A stretch of DNA of 64,000 nucleotides from Lamellibrachia columna (taxonomy: Eukaryota > Annelida > Polychaeta > Sabellida > Siboglinidae). The stretch is taken from assembly GCA_963662155.1 (NCBI GenBank), contig OY759263.1, positions 37,629,391-37,693,390 on the forward strand, in the 5' to 3' direction. Below are positions 11,481-23,487 of the stretch, piece after piece. The first letter of the stretch is position 1. Each line of letters begins with the position of its first letter. The notes beneath the pieces were generated by a model. The model searched no databases. It was not told where the DNA came from and saw only the letters and a program-made list of their open reading frames with translations. The position numbers and the translations under genes were made by a program.

Positions 11481-11589
11481 CAGTATTGTATATTATGTTT
11501 TAAGGCGGTTGGCTTAAACTTTCGTCTTAGTAGTTGCACTTGTGCACGTGTGTCTTCATTAATTACAAAATGGTGTTTGTTTTTTCTTC

Positions 11590-11618
11590 AGATTTGGACG
11601 TACAGCTTACCAAAGTCT
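11590..11618 (+). CDS. Candidate terminal exon of the unidentified spliced gene
   Basis: A strong acceptor (ttgttttttcttcag) precedes 11590. The two leading bases complete the codon left by the exon at 7406-7550, then eight codons (LDVQLTKV) lead to TGA at 11616-11618. The short coding part and long 3' untranslated sequence would be normal for a last exon. The following 24-bp repeat would then lie in the 3' UTR. No AATAAA was found close downstream, which weakens the call. Confidence 0.38.
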
Positions 11619-11667
11619 GATTACTAACATCAGTCACACAAGGGAATCCTGCAAGATCGTATTTGTC

Positions 11668-11850
11668 ATGCAGATATGGATTAGTGAGTTCATATATATA
11701 TGGATTAGAGAGTTCATACATATATGGATTAAAGAGTTCATACACATATGGATTATCAAGTTCATACAGATATGGATTAGTGATTTCATATAGATATGGA
11801 TTAGTGAGTTCATGCAGATATGGATTAGTGAGTTCACACATGTATGCATT
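11668..11850. repeat. 24-bp tandem repeat, about 7 copies
   Basis: The unit is atatggattagtgagttcat plus four bases, 24 bp. Since 24 is a multiple of 3 it yields octapeptide-like frames on both strands (an ELTNPYLY pattern on minus). No start, signal or splice context supports translation. Confidence 0.9.
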
Positions 11851-14110
11851 ATGATATGTTGTCTTGATTAAAATTTACCACACAAAAACAGCCTGCCACA
11901 TAATTACCCAAGTACTGTTCGTTCAATGTATAAACATGATGGTGCTTGTGGGAAAGTTTGCAACATAACATTGGTATGCTCAAATGGTCAGATCACAGAA
12001 ATGGAGCACCTATTGACATTACAGTGTGCACAAATTTAGAGTACAGTAGAACTCCTCTAAAGCAGCCATGCAAATGACTGAGATAAAGTGGCCGGATTAA
12101 AGGGGTGGCTGAATTACAGAGGCTGGTTAGATATACAGATGTGTGAAAAACAGACTGTGATCCAGTGAAATTTTTCAAGGGGTGGCTGTTTCAAGGGTTG
12201 GTTTCAAGGGGTGGTCGCTTTGAGGGTTTCTACAGCATTCTACTGACACATCATGATATTGAAAAATTATTTGTTATCTGGGTTAAATCCTGTCAGATGG
12301 TATGCTGAGTATCATTGGATTCCTGGTAATTACATTTACGCAATAACCAACACAAGTCCGATGTAGTAGAGAATTGAAACGGGCATTGAAAATAAGGAAG
12401 AAAGGTGGGGAGGAGGGCGGATTTCGAGAGACAAATTTTAGACACAACTTCGCAATGCAGAGACTGAAGCAGGAGTGAAAGATTCAAGCTACTGGCTCCG
12501 GTTTGAACTGGTTTCCGCTAAGCCGTGATTGGCTGGCTAGCATGGAGTAATACACTTTATTTGGCCAAATAGTTCCGGTGTAGTCTCGGACACCCAGGGC
12601 AAGTTTAACGACGACCTGCCTTGGTTATTTCATAAAACTTGTTATGCACCTGGTGAGTTGCATAAATTCATTTATGCAATAACCAACACAAGTCCGATGT
12701 AGCAGAGAATTGAAACGGGCCAAATAAATGACGTTTTTGTTGCAAAGTGGACTGCTTATCACCCAGCCACTTTGGGAAGAACATTAACAGGAATGTTAAC
12801 TCCTCAAACCAAACCAGACAGGAACTGAACACATGTACAGCCCCGTCCGGCAAGTTTCTCAGAGCCCACAATCCTACAAGCATGACGATAACATATATAC
12901 ATCAAGAAGTCGTCATGAACATGTAATGCAAAGAAAACAGACATTCCACCACCAATTCACAAATTTAATTACAAACAGGTGGGGCCATATCGCCACAAGG
13001 TCATCCACAAACCTGTGACCACCCCACCACAACCGTCAGATGGTATGCTGAATATCATTGGATTCCTGGTAATTACATATATTTTGGATAATTGGTATTT
13101 AATTTAATCTTACAGTTACTTAACTGTATCAGATTAGCCACCTACATGCGTGTGTTAAGTTAGCTGAGGTGGCTAACGTGTCAGTTGATTTTTTCCCCTT
13201 AACATGCTAGGAAATATTGAACTGAACGTCAACACCACAAATAATCACCCAGCATTAACGTCGTATTTTGTCAATCCTTTAAAAAAAACAGTCCTTTTGG
13301 AAATCCCGACTTCCCGTAAACGTTAACAATGTTTCCATAATAACGAACACATATGCGTCAATCTTCAAACCAACTTTATTTGTTTCGCCGTGAACGCAGA
13401 ACATATCGTCTGGTTACTGTGATTCCAGTACACATCAGTAATATATCTACCTAACTAAATCATGTCTTTAAACCAGCAAATATCAGCGGTAATGTAGTTT
13501 ATTGTGCATTTGAAGCTACAACAGAAACGGCCAAGTAGATGTGACCTGGTGACCCCACAGAAAACGGGCCAATAAAAATTATCACACACACACCCTGCCA
13601 CGCGTTTGTCAGATGGCTGATGTAACCTAATATCGACAAATGATGTTTACTTTACTGATGAAATGATGCTTAATTTACTTTTTTTAACTAAAATACTTAC
13701 TAAGCTGCAATTTGGCAAAATTACACGAATTTGAATTACGATTGGTGAAGGGTTTGTGTCAAAAATACAGTGCCACTTTAGGCTGTCATACAACTTTTTG
13801 CGAACTTATTCATGGTGATGTAGCACACACAATTCGTTTATGTTAACCAAATTTGTTATCTTAAAAACTTCTACTGAAACTACCTTGTTACTCAATTCAA
13901 GGCAAGCGTATAATAGATGCCCCAGCTACTTTAACTACAAAGACCATAACATGACATAGACCTTGTTTGAGAACTGTTTATAATAGAAATGAAAGATCTA
14001 GGTAGGAATCAAGATGTAATACATAGCTGTTCAATAAACTTGAAATGTGCTAACGTTACAATTGTTTCATGTCCCATGTCAACTAGAAATATGCTGTTAG
14101 AGGAATGGCG
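11851..14110. other. Non-coding stretch with small repeats
   Basis: No gene is seen. A motif of about 45 bp starting tcagatggtatgctga occurs at about 12294 and 13036, and one starting aataaccaacacaagtcc occurs at about 12342 and 12677, so pieces of one repeat are scattered here. A possible MITE lies at 12044-12245. Confidence 0.6.
12044..12245. mobile_element. Possible pogo/Tigger-like MITE
   Basis: The left end cagtagaactcctctaaagc and the right end ttctactg form an 8-bp inverted repeat; a second near-match ctacag lies just inside. The AAAGCGGCC and GGGGTGGTCGCTTTGAGGG style ends resemble pogo-type elements. A TA duplication is present on the left only. Confidence 0.35.
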
Positions 14111-14124
14111 TTAACATGTTTGGA

Positions 14125-14700
14125 TGGGGTGTACCGTACTGGTTATGTTATGATATAATAGCACACTGGGGTGTGCCATACTGGTTATGATATCATATCA
14201 CAATGTGGGGTGTACCATACTGGTTATGATATCATAGCACACTCTGGGGTGTACCATACTGGTTATGATATCACAGCACATTGTGGGGTGTACCATACTG
14301 GTTATGATATCATAGCACACTGTGGGGTATGCCAGGCATAGTGGTTATGATATCATAGCACACTGTGGGGTGTACCATACTGGTTATGATATCATAGCAC
14401 ACTGTGGGGTATGCCAGGCATAGTGGTTATGATATCATAGCACACTGGGGTGTACCATACTGGTTATGATATCACAGCACACTGTGGGGTATACCATACT
14501 GGTTATGATATCATAGCACACTGTGGGGTATGCCATAGTGGTTATGATATCATAGCACACTGTGGGGTGTACCATACTGGTTATGATATCATAGCACACT
14601 GTGGGATGTAATATACTGGTTATGATATCATAGCACACTGTGGGGTGTACAATACTGGTTATGATATCATAGCACACTGTGGGGTGTACCATACTTGTTT
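14125..14700. repeat. 39-bp tandem repeat, about 14 copies
   Basis: The unit is tggttatgatatcatagcac plus nineteen bases ending in gtgtaccatac, 39 bp, with length variants (atgccaggcatag). The 13-residue minus-strand periodicity is a consequence of the length. Confidence 0.95.
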
Positions 14701-14703
14701 TTA

Positions 14704-15705
14704 AATGTATCCTATGGCTATGTAACAATGTATCCTATGGCTATGTAACAATGTATCCTATGGCTACGTAACATAATGTATCCTATGGCTATGTAACAAT
14801 GTATCCTATGGCTATGTAACATAATGTATCCTATGGCTACGTAACATAATGTATCCTATGGCTACATAACATAATGTATCCTATGGCTACGTAACATAAT
14901 GTATCCTATGGCTACGTAACATAATGTATCCTATGGCTACGTAACATAATGTATCCTATGGCTACGTAACATAATGTATCCTATGGCCACGTAACATAAT
15001 GTATCCTATGGCCACGTAACATAATGTATCCTATGGCCATGTAACATAATGTATCCTATGGCCATGTAACATAATGTATCCTATGGCTACGTAACATAAT
15101 GTATCCTATGGCTACGTAACATAATGTATCCTATGGCTACGTAACAGTGTATCCTATGGCTACGTAACATAGTGTATCCTATGGCTACGTAACATAGTGT
15201 ATCATATGGCTATGTAACATAGTGTATCCTACGGCTATGTAACATAGTGTATCATATGGCTATGTAACATAATGTATCCTATGGCTATGTAACATAATGT
15301 ATCCTATGGCTACATTATGTTACATAGCCACAGAATACATTATGTTACATAGCCATAGGATACATTGTTACATAGCCATAGGATTATTGCTATGTAACAT
15401 AATGTATCCTATGGCTATGTAACATAATGTATTCTATGGCTATGTAACATAATGTATCATATGGCTATGTAACATAATGTATCCTATGGCTATGTAACAT
15501 AATGTATCCTATGGCTACGTAACATAATGTATCCTATGGCTACGTAACATAATGTATCCTATGGCTACGTAACATAATGTATCCTATGGCTATGTAACAT
15601 AATGTATCCTATGGCTACGTAACATAATGTATCCTATGGTTATGTAACATAATGTATCCTATGGCTATGTAATATAATGTATCCTATGGCTATGTAACAT
15701 AATGT
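14704..15705. repeat. 25-bp tandem repeat with an inverted block
   Basis: The unit is aatgtatcctatggctacgt plus aacat, 25 bp, about 40 copies with 21-23-bp variants. At about 15311-15385 three units lie in the opposite orientation (cattatgttacatagcc), flanked by units in the normal orientation, so this part can form a large hairpin. Confidence 0.95.
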
Positions 15706-18236
15706 CAATACAGAACAAAATGCTGATGTTCTGACTTGGCATCCAGTAATGTACGTGACCCTGCATTTCTGCTGTGCATAACTTGGTGTTCATGGATATT
15801 AAATATAAAAACTGCATATGGTCTATCAGGAAGACATTCACAAATCTACCTGAATTAAAGAGTGCAAACTATTTTCATTGTAAAAAAGAGAATTGATTGA
15901 TTTAAGACAAGCACCATTATTCACAGAATGTACTTAATCTAGGCCACTCAGTTGTGTACAGGTTATGTACATAAGCAAAAGTGGGAAGGATTGACTAAAA
16001 TACAACAAAAATACATTGAGCAGATAGAGTAAACATCTCTTACCATGCACGGAACGTGAATATTCAGATATGACTGAGACAAAAAAACAAGCCATAACTT
16101 CTATTTAAAACAACATGCAATTTGGAAAAACAATTTTATGCAGTTTTGTGTTAAAAATTGTTTTTCAGTAAGCTTTATGTACAGGTAGATGTATAAAAAC
16201 AAAACCAGTGCTATGTCATGCAATAATTACATGTCCATTTTAGGCCATTTTTACGACTTTAATTGCTCTTGCATAACTCCCAAATACATGCAACCAGAAG
16301 AAACTGCTTATGTGGGTTCATTAACATCAACTTATCACGGACAATTAAATTTTAACACAATCAGAGCAAATGTTTTATTTATTCAACACAATTAATGTTC
16401 AGTATAGTGGAAGGGAGTGTTAATTGAGCCATTTTTCAAATTTTTTTATATATAGGAAATCATATTTGTAAAACCATGTTGCACAAGCCTTGTTTGTAGG
16501 GATGTCCGGTATAAACTGTTTATGTAAGTGCAGTGACTGTCTGTTCCACCAATCATATTATAGAATGATAAACACAGTGGGAATTATGGGATAGCAACAA
16601 TCTGACATTCACTTACGTAATACTTACTGTAGGAATAGTAACATTTTAACCATGTCTAAGCAGTCGAGGCCACGTGTATTTGAAGAATTTGATCTGCCAG
16701 TCAACAAGACTGGCAACTTCAAAGCATGATGTCACCATTGTACAACGCAAGTTTCTGCCTGTGCCAAGGTGACATCAAACTAGCTAGGGCATTTGAAGGT
16801 ACGGAATATGTGTTGGATTTATTTTCAATGATTTGTATCGGTTTGCCAGGGTGCTATGTTTCACAGGTGATTCAGAGATGGGCTAGAGTTGAAAGCAGGA
16901 TAACATTATAAGATATAGAGATTTAAAAGTACCACACATCTGCCACAGTAATGATTCAAAATGAAATATTAAGTTTTTTAGCACTAACTTTAATAAGCAC
17001 CAGGTAAATTATGAAATGAAAATCATCACTATGAATGAGATTCAAAAGTAACCATCTAATTGCTTGTGACTATTTGGATATGCCATCTTTAAATGAGGTG
17101 CGTGTCTTCACACCAAGTGCAGTCATTGGTAGACCTGGTCAGGTAGAGCCATGTCACTCTCTAATTGTTCTAACTAATCAAATATGCCAGACCATTCAGG
17201 CATTATCTCATTGTCACAGCTCTCAGGACAAAGTGTATTTACAGAGATTTGCCAATTAAGAGCAATTCCCATTCTCCCCCAATACCGGACTGTCCTCCTT
17301 GAATGGGTGCAGGGATCAGAGGCCAAGTGTAGCGTACAACCCAAAGCTTTATCTAATTTAATTGGTAACCTGTTATGCTGTTATTTTGTAGTAATTCATA
17401 TATAGATTAATTGTTAGTGAATCATAATATGGACTTGAATGCTAAAGTCTACTGGATGAATTATCAATGATATCTTTGTTTTATTGAACTCAAGTTCGTG
17501 AGCCTGTTTTTATCTCATTATTTTAGCAAATTTAACCAGTATCTGTTCAGTAAAATCCTGTCATTGGACCCAGATTACTCGGTCGGGGGCAGTTTTTGGT
17601 GGTGTTCGTTTTTGGTACATGGATACAATTTTAAATAAAGTAATGAAAAATAAGCCACTATCTGCAACAAGGCAAGGTAACGAAAGAGTCATCTTTCACA
17701 AATACGGATAGATGATTTATTACAGAGTATAATTTTATTTTTTCAGACAATACAATTACAGTAATATATTTAGTTATGCTGATTTGTAGTTGGTACATGC
17801 CAAATTATGTCAGTAGGTTATTATATTACTATTGTTTTTGTTTATATATATTTTTTAGATATCAGGACTATAATCACCTAAGCCTATGTGCGCATATAAT
17901 TTAATGGGCACGTGCGATTATTAATGATTGGCAGTCCTATCTCACCATTGTATTGTGACTTGTGTTATCACCATTAATCTCGGTACCTCGATGACCTCTG
18001 TGGTATGCATTTTTCTTTTTATTATATTTGTCATGTTCTTGTTAATCCCAAATAATAGCGTTCGTTTCAGTATTTATATGTACTATGCTAATATTCCTAC
18101 ACAGGCAATTGTGGTGATTCGCAGCACAACATACAAGCTGACTCTATATTTTATCTCAAATGTTATATTATGTATAATATATAGCGGACAATCGGTTTTA
18201 ATTGCATATTTTTAACCAGAATTACGTATCCAAATA
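15706..18236. other. Mostly non-coding, with one BED-finger remnant
   Basis: AT-rich sequence. Short frames at 16189-16395, 16726-16911 and 17035-17405 have no recognised motif. The only protein-like signal is the short BED-finger remnant at 16652-16760. The last few hundred bases may be 5' UTR of the LINE that starts its frame at 18237. Confidence 0.5.
16652..16760 (+). pseudogene. BED-type zinc-finger N-terminus, hAT-like remnant
   Basis: An ATG at 16652 opens MSKQSRPRVFEEFDLP, then NKTGNFKA, a TGA stop, and CHHCTTQVSAC in the same frame. The order of an acidic lead followed by C-x2-C matches the start of BED fingers found in hAT transposases and ZBED proteins. Nothing further of the protein is seen, so this is a fragment. 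Confidence 0.4.
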
Positions 18237-19340
18237 ATGGATGATGATCAATCATTTATTCATTTTCAAGGAGGTACTAACCGCAATTCTTTATTTAATA
18301 TATTACAGTTAGATGAAACACTTGATGAGGATATTCAACCAATACGTCATTCCCCTTATTATGATCTTGATAATTTTAAGTTACTGGCAGAAAGACACAA
18401 CAAACGTTTTAATATACTAAGCACAAACATAAAATCAATTAATGCCAAACATAGTGAAATAGAAGCCTTCATGGAAGAACTTAACCTGATAAACTTTAAA
18501 TTTAGCTTAATATGTTTTCAGGAATGTTGGCTTTCCGAGAATGATGATATGTGTCATTTACAACTTGAGGGATATCAGTGCATTAAACAAGGTAAAACAT
18601 GTAGTAATAAAGGTGGACTGGTCATGTATTTAAGCAAAACATTTAACTACAAAGTAATTTTGTCTCTTAATCAGTTTGATAATTGGGAAGGTCAATTTAT
18701 TAAAGTAACTGGTGGTGGGCTATCTAAAGATATAATAATTGGCAACATTTACAGGCCCCCAAGAGACCTTAATGAAAATTATAAACAATTCGTTTCCGAA
18801 TTCACACCTATCATTTCGTCATTTGACAGAACAAACTCAGATGTTATTATTGCAGGAGACTTTAATATAAACCTTTTGAAAATAAACGAAAAAGAAGTAT
18901 TCGCGGAATTTTTTGATACTTTAATATCATATAGCTTTTACCCCCACATCACACTTCCTACTAGGCTCTCCAAAAATAATGGAACCCTAATTGATAATTT
19001 CTTTTGCAAATTAACTAAATCTACAATGAAGCCTAAATCAGGTATTTTAACTAAACAATTATCAGACCACCAACCATATTTCACTTTTCTAAATACAGTT
19101 TCCCACACAGAACCTTTGCCAAGATATATAAAAATTACTGTACAGAACTCTGATTAAATATCTGATTTTATACACGAGGTTTTCTCATCAAATGTTTATA
19201 GTAAACTCGACCAATCTCCTAATGCAAACCCTAATGCAAATTATGATATACTACATGACGTAATGCAATGTGCAAAAAATAAACATATGCCATATAAAAC
19301 AGTTAAACTAAAAAAATGCAAACAAGAAATCCGCTTGGAT
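18237..19340 (+). pseudogene. CR1-like LINE endonuclease domain
   Basis: The frame from ATG 18237 runs 306 codons to TAA at 19155-19157 and stays open in the same frame beyond that stop to about 19340. Motifs in order: FNILSTNIKSIN near codons 57-68, CFQECWLS, YRPPRDL, IIAGDFNINLL (catalytic GDFN near codon 205) and LSDHQPYF (SDH near codon 282). These are the metal-binding and catalytic blocks of AP-type endonucleases, and all look intact up to the stop. This domain would nick the target for RT priming. Confidence 0.88.
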
Positions 19341-19349
19341 TTCGTTAGG

Positions 19350-20950
19350 GCTGCTCAAATCCATTCGATACAGAGATAAATTATATAAGACACTAAAAAC
19401 TACTAGACCAGAATCATCAAAATACTTTGCAATTCGGATCAACCTGACTATCTATAATACTATCCTTAAAAAAAGCATACGTACTGCTAAACGCATACAT
19501 TACGAATCGTGTTTTAACAAATTCAAAAATAACATTAAAAAAACATGGGAAACAATTAATGGTATTCTTTCTAGAACATGCAGAAAGTTCCCCAATTCCT
19601 TTATTTATAACGAAAATACCATAGCAGATAAAACGGCAATTGCAAACACATTTAATTCATATTTTACTAATATTGGCCCAAATTTAGCCAACCAAATACA
19701 ACATTCCACAAATAAAACTTTCAGATTCTATCTTAATGGAAACCATAACAATGTATTTAATTTTCAACTTATTAATGAAGAAACAATATCTAAAACAATA
19801 GATGATATGCACACAAAAGCAAGTTGCGGATTTGACGGCATTTATTCACGGCTTCTAAAGTTAATTAAACCTGTTTTGACAAAATCTTTAACTTTAATCA
19901 CAAACCAAATATTAATAACGGGTATCTTCCCCGACAAACTAAAAATTGCTAAAGTAATACCAATTTATAAAAAAGGGGAAGAAACCCTATTCTGCAACTA
20001 TAGGCCAATATCAATCTTACCTGCAATTTCAAAAGTAATCGAAACAATTATTTACGACCAGCTAGATTCTTTCTTAAAAAGACACAAACTAATGTACGAT
20101 AGTCAGTATGGATTTAGAACATTCTACGGAATTTGCCGCTCTTGAATTAATTGATAGGATATTGACAAGTATGGATAATAAGGAAATACCAATAAATATT
20201 TACTTGGACCTGTCAAAAGCATTTGACACTTTGGATCACTCAATATTAATCGATAAGCTAGTTTTATGGCGTAAAAGGAGTAGCTTTAGACCTATTCAAA
20301 AATTATTTAGCAAATAGAAAACAGTACGTAGAATTTGAAGATGCCCAATCAGATAAGCTTAATATCTCCACAGGCGTACCTCAAGGATCAATTCTAGGCC
20401 CTTTGTTATTTATAATTTACATAAATGACTGCCCAATCTAGTCCGAAATTCAACTTTATTATGTACGCCGATGACACGACACTTTCAAGTACCCTAGATT
20501 CTTTCACACAATATAGCAAAAATGAAAATGTAGAATTCATAATCAACACAGAACTGGAAAAAATTAACGAGTGGCTTAAATTAAACAAATTATCCTTAAA
20601 TGTAAATAAATCTAAATATATGATTTTCAAAATGGCTAGAAGAAATAATATGATAAATCCGCTAAATATAAAAATAGATAATACATATATCGATAGAGTA
20701 GATGAGTTCAATTTCCTAGGGATAAGTTTTAATGAACAATAAAACTGGCAAAGCCACATCAAAAAAATTTCAAATAGGTGCTCCAGAATTATAGGTATCC
20801 TAAATAAACTTAAACGATTGTTACCTCTTAATATAAAGATTATGTTGTATAACACTTTGATATTGTCACATCTAAACTATGGCTTAATGGCCTGGGGCTA
20901 TAGATGTGATAGACTAAAAAACTTCAAAAGAAAGCCATCCGAATTATATG
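19350..20950 (+). pseudogene. CR1-like LINE reverse transcriptase (frameshifted)
   Basis: From about 19350 one frame is open to 20145 and includes KKTWETING, ASCGFDGI, VIPIYKKG, NYRPISILPAISKV and QYGFR. It continues in another frame at about 20130-20315 (YLDLSKAFDTLDH), then about 20316-20440 ([14 protein letters not shown]), then 20425-20742 with the catalytic MYADDTTL near 20461-20484 and NVNKSKYM. A C-terminal block with SHLNYGLMAWG follows to about 20950. All catalytic aspartates survive; the frame does not. Confidence 0.88.
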
Positions 20951-21544
20951 TTTAAGTAAATATAATGCTCATACCGATCCACTGTTCAAAAGTCTTAATT
21001 TACTACAAGTAGAGCATATTTTTAAATTGCAGGAACTAAAATGATATCATAAATTTTCAAACAATAAACTACCTGTCTACCTGCAAAACTTACCACTTAA
21101 TCAAAACAATAGTGTTCACAACTTTAATACACGTGGTCAATATAATATACATACGATCAGGGTACACCACGAGTTTGCTAAACGAAGTCTCAGGTACAGT
21201 TTGCCACATACTATAAATAATGCACCTGATTTATTAAAAGACAAGGTCACCACTCACAGTTTACATGGTTTCTCAAATTATATCAAACTTTATTATCTGA
21301 ATACATAATTATATTGAACAATGTGCAATCCAAAATTGTTATATATGTCAACATGACTGACTATGTCTCCGTTCCTACTTGGTTAAAATCACTCTATGTA
21401 TACCCGATTGTACGAATATAATTGGCATTTGTAATATACAGACATATCTATATTAATTTTGTTCACTCGGTAATTATGCATTAATATCTATAGGGATTTT
21501 TCTTTTTATAATTTAAAAACGGGTGAAATTAATCGACAGGGTGG

Positions 21545-21582
21545 CTCCTACGACAGCGATTATTTTTTAGTCTTAGTAGGAG
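21545..21582 (+). promoter_or_regulatory. 3' UTR stem-loop of CR1-like LINE
   Basis: Seven-base arms ctcctac (21545-21551) and gtaggag (21576-21582) enclose a 24-base loop in the terminal UTR. It is a plausible RT recognition structure; that role is inferred from position only. Confidence 0.45.
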
Positions 21583-21730
21583 TCTCCCGTCCCTTATACT
21601 CTATATTCTTACTACTTCGTTTTATCATGTCGACATATATGTAATATATTGTATGGTTTTTGTGTTGAATACTCTGTTTTGTTGTCTTTGGGACGAATAA
21701 ATATTTCCTGTTTCCTGTTTTCCACTTGCT

Positions 21731-22676
21731 CTGATTCAACCCACTGAAATCTCGCGTTAGAGAAGTCACAGCCTATCTTTACAACAATAACGACAGAGTC
21801 TTGTCTGAGCAAAATATATTTTTATATATAATATAACACGGAACACTTGCATGCTTATAAGACATTATTATTGAGCGTCTGCTGGTGCGTGTCATAAAAA
21901 ACAGGAATAATTAAAATGTGTTAAATAGGTATACGAAAACAAAATAACTACATTAACGTTATATATTCGATACAAGTATTTGTGTGTGTATTTTATGTAG
22001 TACGTGGAAGATCTATGACAAGCCTGACTTGTTATAAAAGTTGAAATAATTGAAACAAATATTATGGTAAAATGAAAAAAGACTCAGTGCGGCTTGCCAT
22101 AGCATAGGCATAGATATAGACGGACGTTCAATATTCGTAAGTTTTTCACTCAAAATAACTTTTCTAATAATTTGTTTGCATTGAATTGACGAAGTAACTG
22201 TTAGTGAGTTTGTATATCGATCTCTTGCACAAAATGTTTCTTCAGATTTTTTTGAAAACGGCATATTCTAGTAAGACACGATATGTGTGTGCGTGCGTGC
22301 TTGCGTGCGTGTGTCGTCGTATTATAAAATGCACAAATATTAAAAAAGACCTACAATAAATGTAAAAAAAGGTTACTTGCACAATATCCGAACAACATAA
22401 GATCATCAATAGTATACACAAGACACAGTGTTACAAACAATACAACACAGCATGGTGATGAAACGAATGCCTGAAGAATGTGAAAAGAGCTGTTTAAAAA
22501 TTCACCAACTGAAAAAATCTTAATGAGAATCATTTGTTCTCTGAATTATATGCCTGAAATGTAATTGAACTGAAATTATTCAGATATTACAGTGATTACA
22601 ATTTACACATGATGGTAACAATAAAATAAATATAAAAAATGAAGTTCACTCTATACGTGAACTCCTAACACAAGCA
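21731..22676. other. No gene seen
   Basis: AT-rich, with a (TG/CG)n tract of about 30 bases at 22283-22315. No coding or repeat signal of weight. Confidence 0.5.
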
Positions 22677-22878
22677 ACGCCAATAGACGATCAATTATGA
22701 TTTACGTCTATGGCTGTTTGTGGGTGACCCCGGCTCCCCGGGTCAAGGACGCTCTCGCTCTCCGGGTTTGATTGCGGTTGGTCGTGTTTTTTTGTTGTTT
22801 TGCATTAAATGTTCATGTTACATCGTACTAGTGTCTGTTTGTAAGACTAAATATGATTTCTTTATCACCCTAATAGCG
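22677..22878 (+). repeat. 5' LTR of element F
   Basis: A 202-bp direct repeat that matches 27999-28200, starting acgccaatagacgatc and ending accctaatagcg. The right limit could be four bases shorter, where the two copies start to differ. Confidence 0.88.
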
Positions 22879-22896
22879 TGGTGGCAGTGTTCATAA
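22879..22896 (+). promoter_or_regulatory. Primer-binding-site candidate of element F
   Basis: tggtggcagtgttcataa begins with TGG directly after the LTR, as expected for pairing with a tRNA 3' CCA end. The tRNA was not identified. Confidence 0.45.
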
Positions 22897-23036
22897 CGAA
22901 CTCACACACCGAACTGTGTACAATAGCAAATTGAATCGCATTGACTTTCTAGCCTACTAATCGGCGCAAACAGTTAGCCTTGAACGACGGCTTTGTCTTT
23001 GTCGCACTAGTAAAATCGTAGTAGCCTAACGTTAAC

Positions 23037-23480
23037 ATGGCCAACACGCAACGTGCACCGAAACAGTGGTGTCTCACGAAAGCCAAAACCGTAAACTCGT
23101 TTGAGAACTGGCGTCAAAACCTTATTTATACTTTATCGCTCGACACCAACTACACGCAATTTATTACCACTGACGCCAACTGGGGAAGAAGTGTGCCTCT
23201 GAACCAAACAGAGGTTTCACTGACGATGACGTCATTGCGTCAGGCGGCCGTACGGCCGTACGGCTCTCCAGCAAGTGTACATGCTAGAGCTGATGCTAGG
23301 CTAGATAGCCAATTACTGCCCAGTTATATCGCGCAACACGATCGTCAAGAATTCAACTAGTTTATCTTGCATCTGGCAAACTATTCGTCTATACTACGAA
23401 TTTCAGTCTACGGGCGCCCATTTTCTTGACTTTGCCGACATTCAGCTCCAGGCTGATGAACGTCCTGAAGATCTGTATCA
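23037..23480 (+). pseudogene. Element F gag, N-terminal part
   Basis: ATG 23037 in a good context (aacatggcc) opens 107 codons starting MANTQRAPKQW and containing FENWRQNL, the start of a gag-like capsid domain. It ends at a TAG at 23358-23360. The reading continues in the neighbouring frame (IRLYYEFQSTGAHFLDFADI, from about 23375) into the next feature, so one frameshift near 23340-23375 splits the original gag. Confidence 0.75.
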
Positions 23481-23487
23481 GCGCTTA

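Larger units (their letters stand above)
18237..21730 (+). mobile_element. CR1-like LINE, nearly complete but broken
   Basis: A non-LTR retrotransposon with endonuclease then RT and a 3' UTR on the plus strand. The 3' UTR near 21541-21590 holds a stem (ctcctac at 21545 with gtaggag at 21576), then aataaatatttcctgtttcc at the end. The 5' limit is not certain, and no target duplication was recognised. In-frame stops and frameshifts at about 19156, 19345, 20145, 20315 and 20740 inactivate it. It is AT-rich compared with the gypsy elements nearby. Confidence 0.85.

Noticed and set aside
11563..11854. Octapeptide-repeat proteins on both strands
   Set aside because: They come from the 24-bp repeat; both strands are open by the repeat's length alone.
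14435..14728. 97-codon minus frame with a 13-residue repeat
   Set aside because: Follows from the 39-bp repeat; no other coding sign.
17035..17405. Two overlapping plus frames as exons
   Set aside because: No splice signals or recognisable domain; frames are short.
17928..18215. 95-codon frame just before the LINE as LINE ORF1
   Set aside because: It has hydrophobic, low-complexity content and no ORF1 features such as a PHD, RRM or zinc knuckle.
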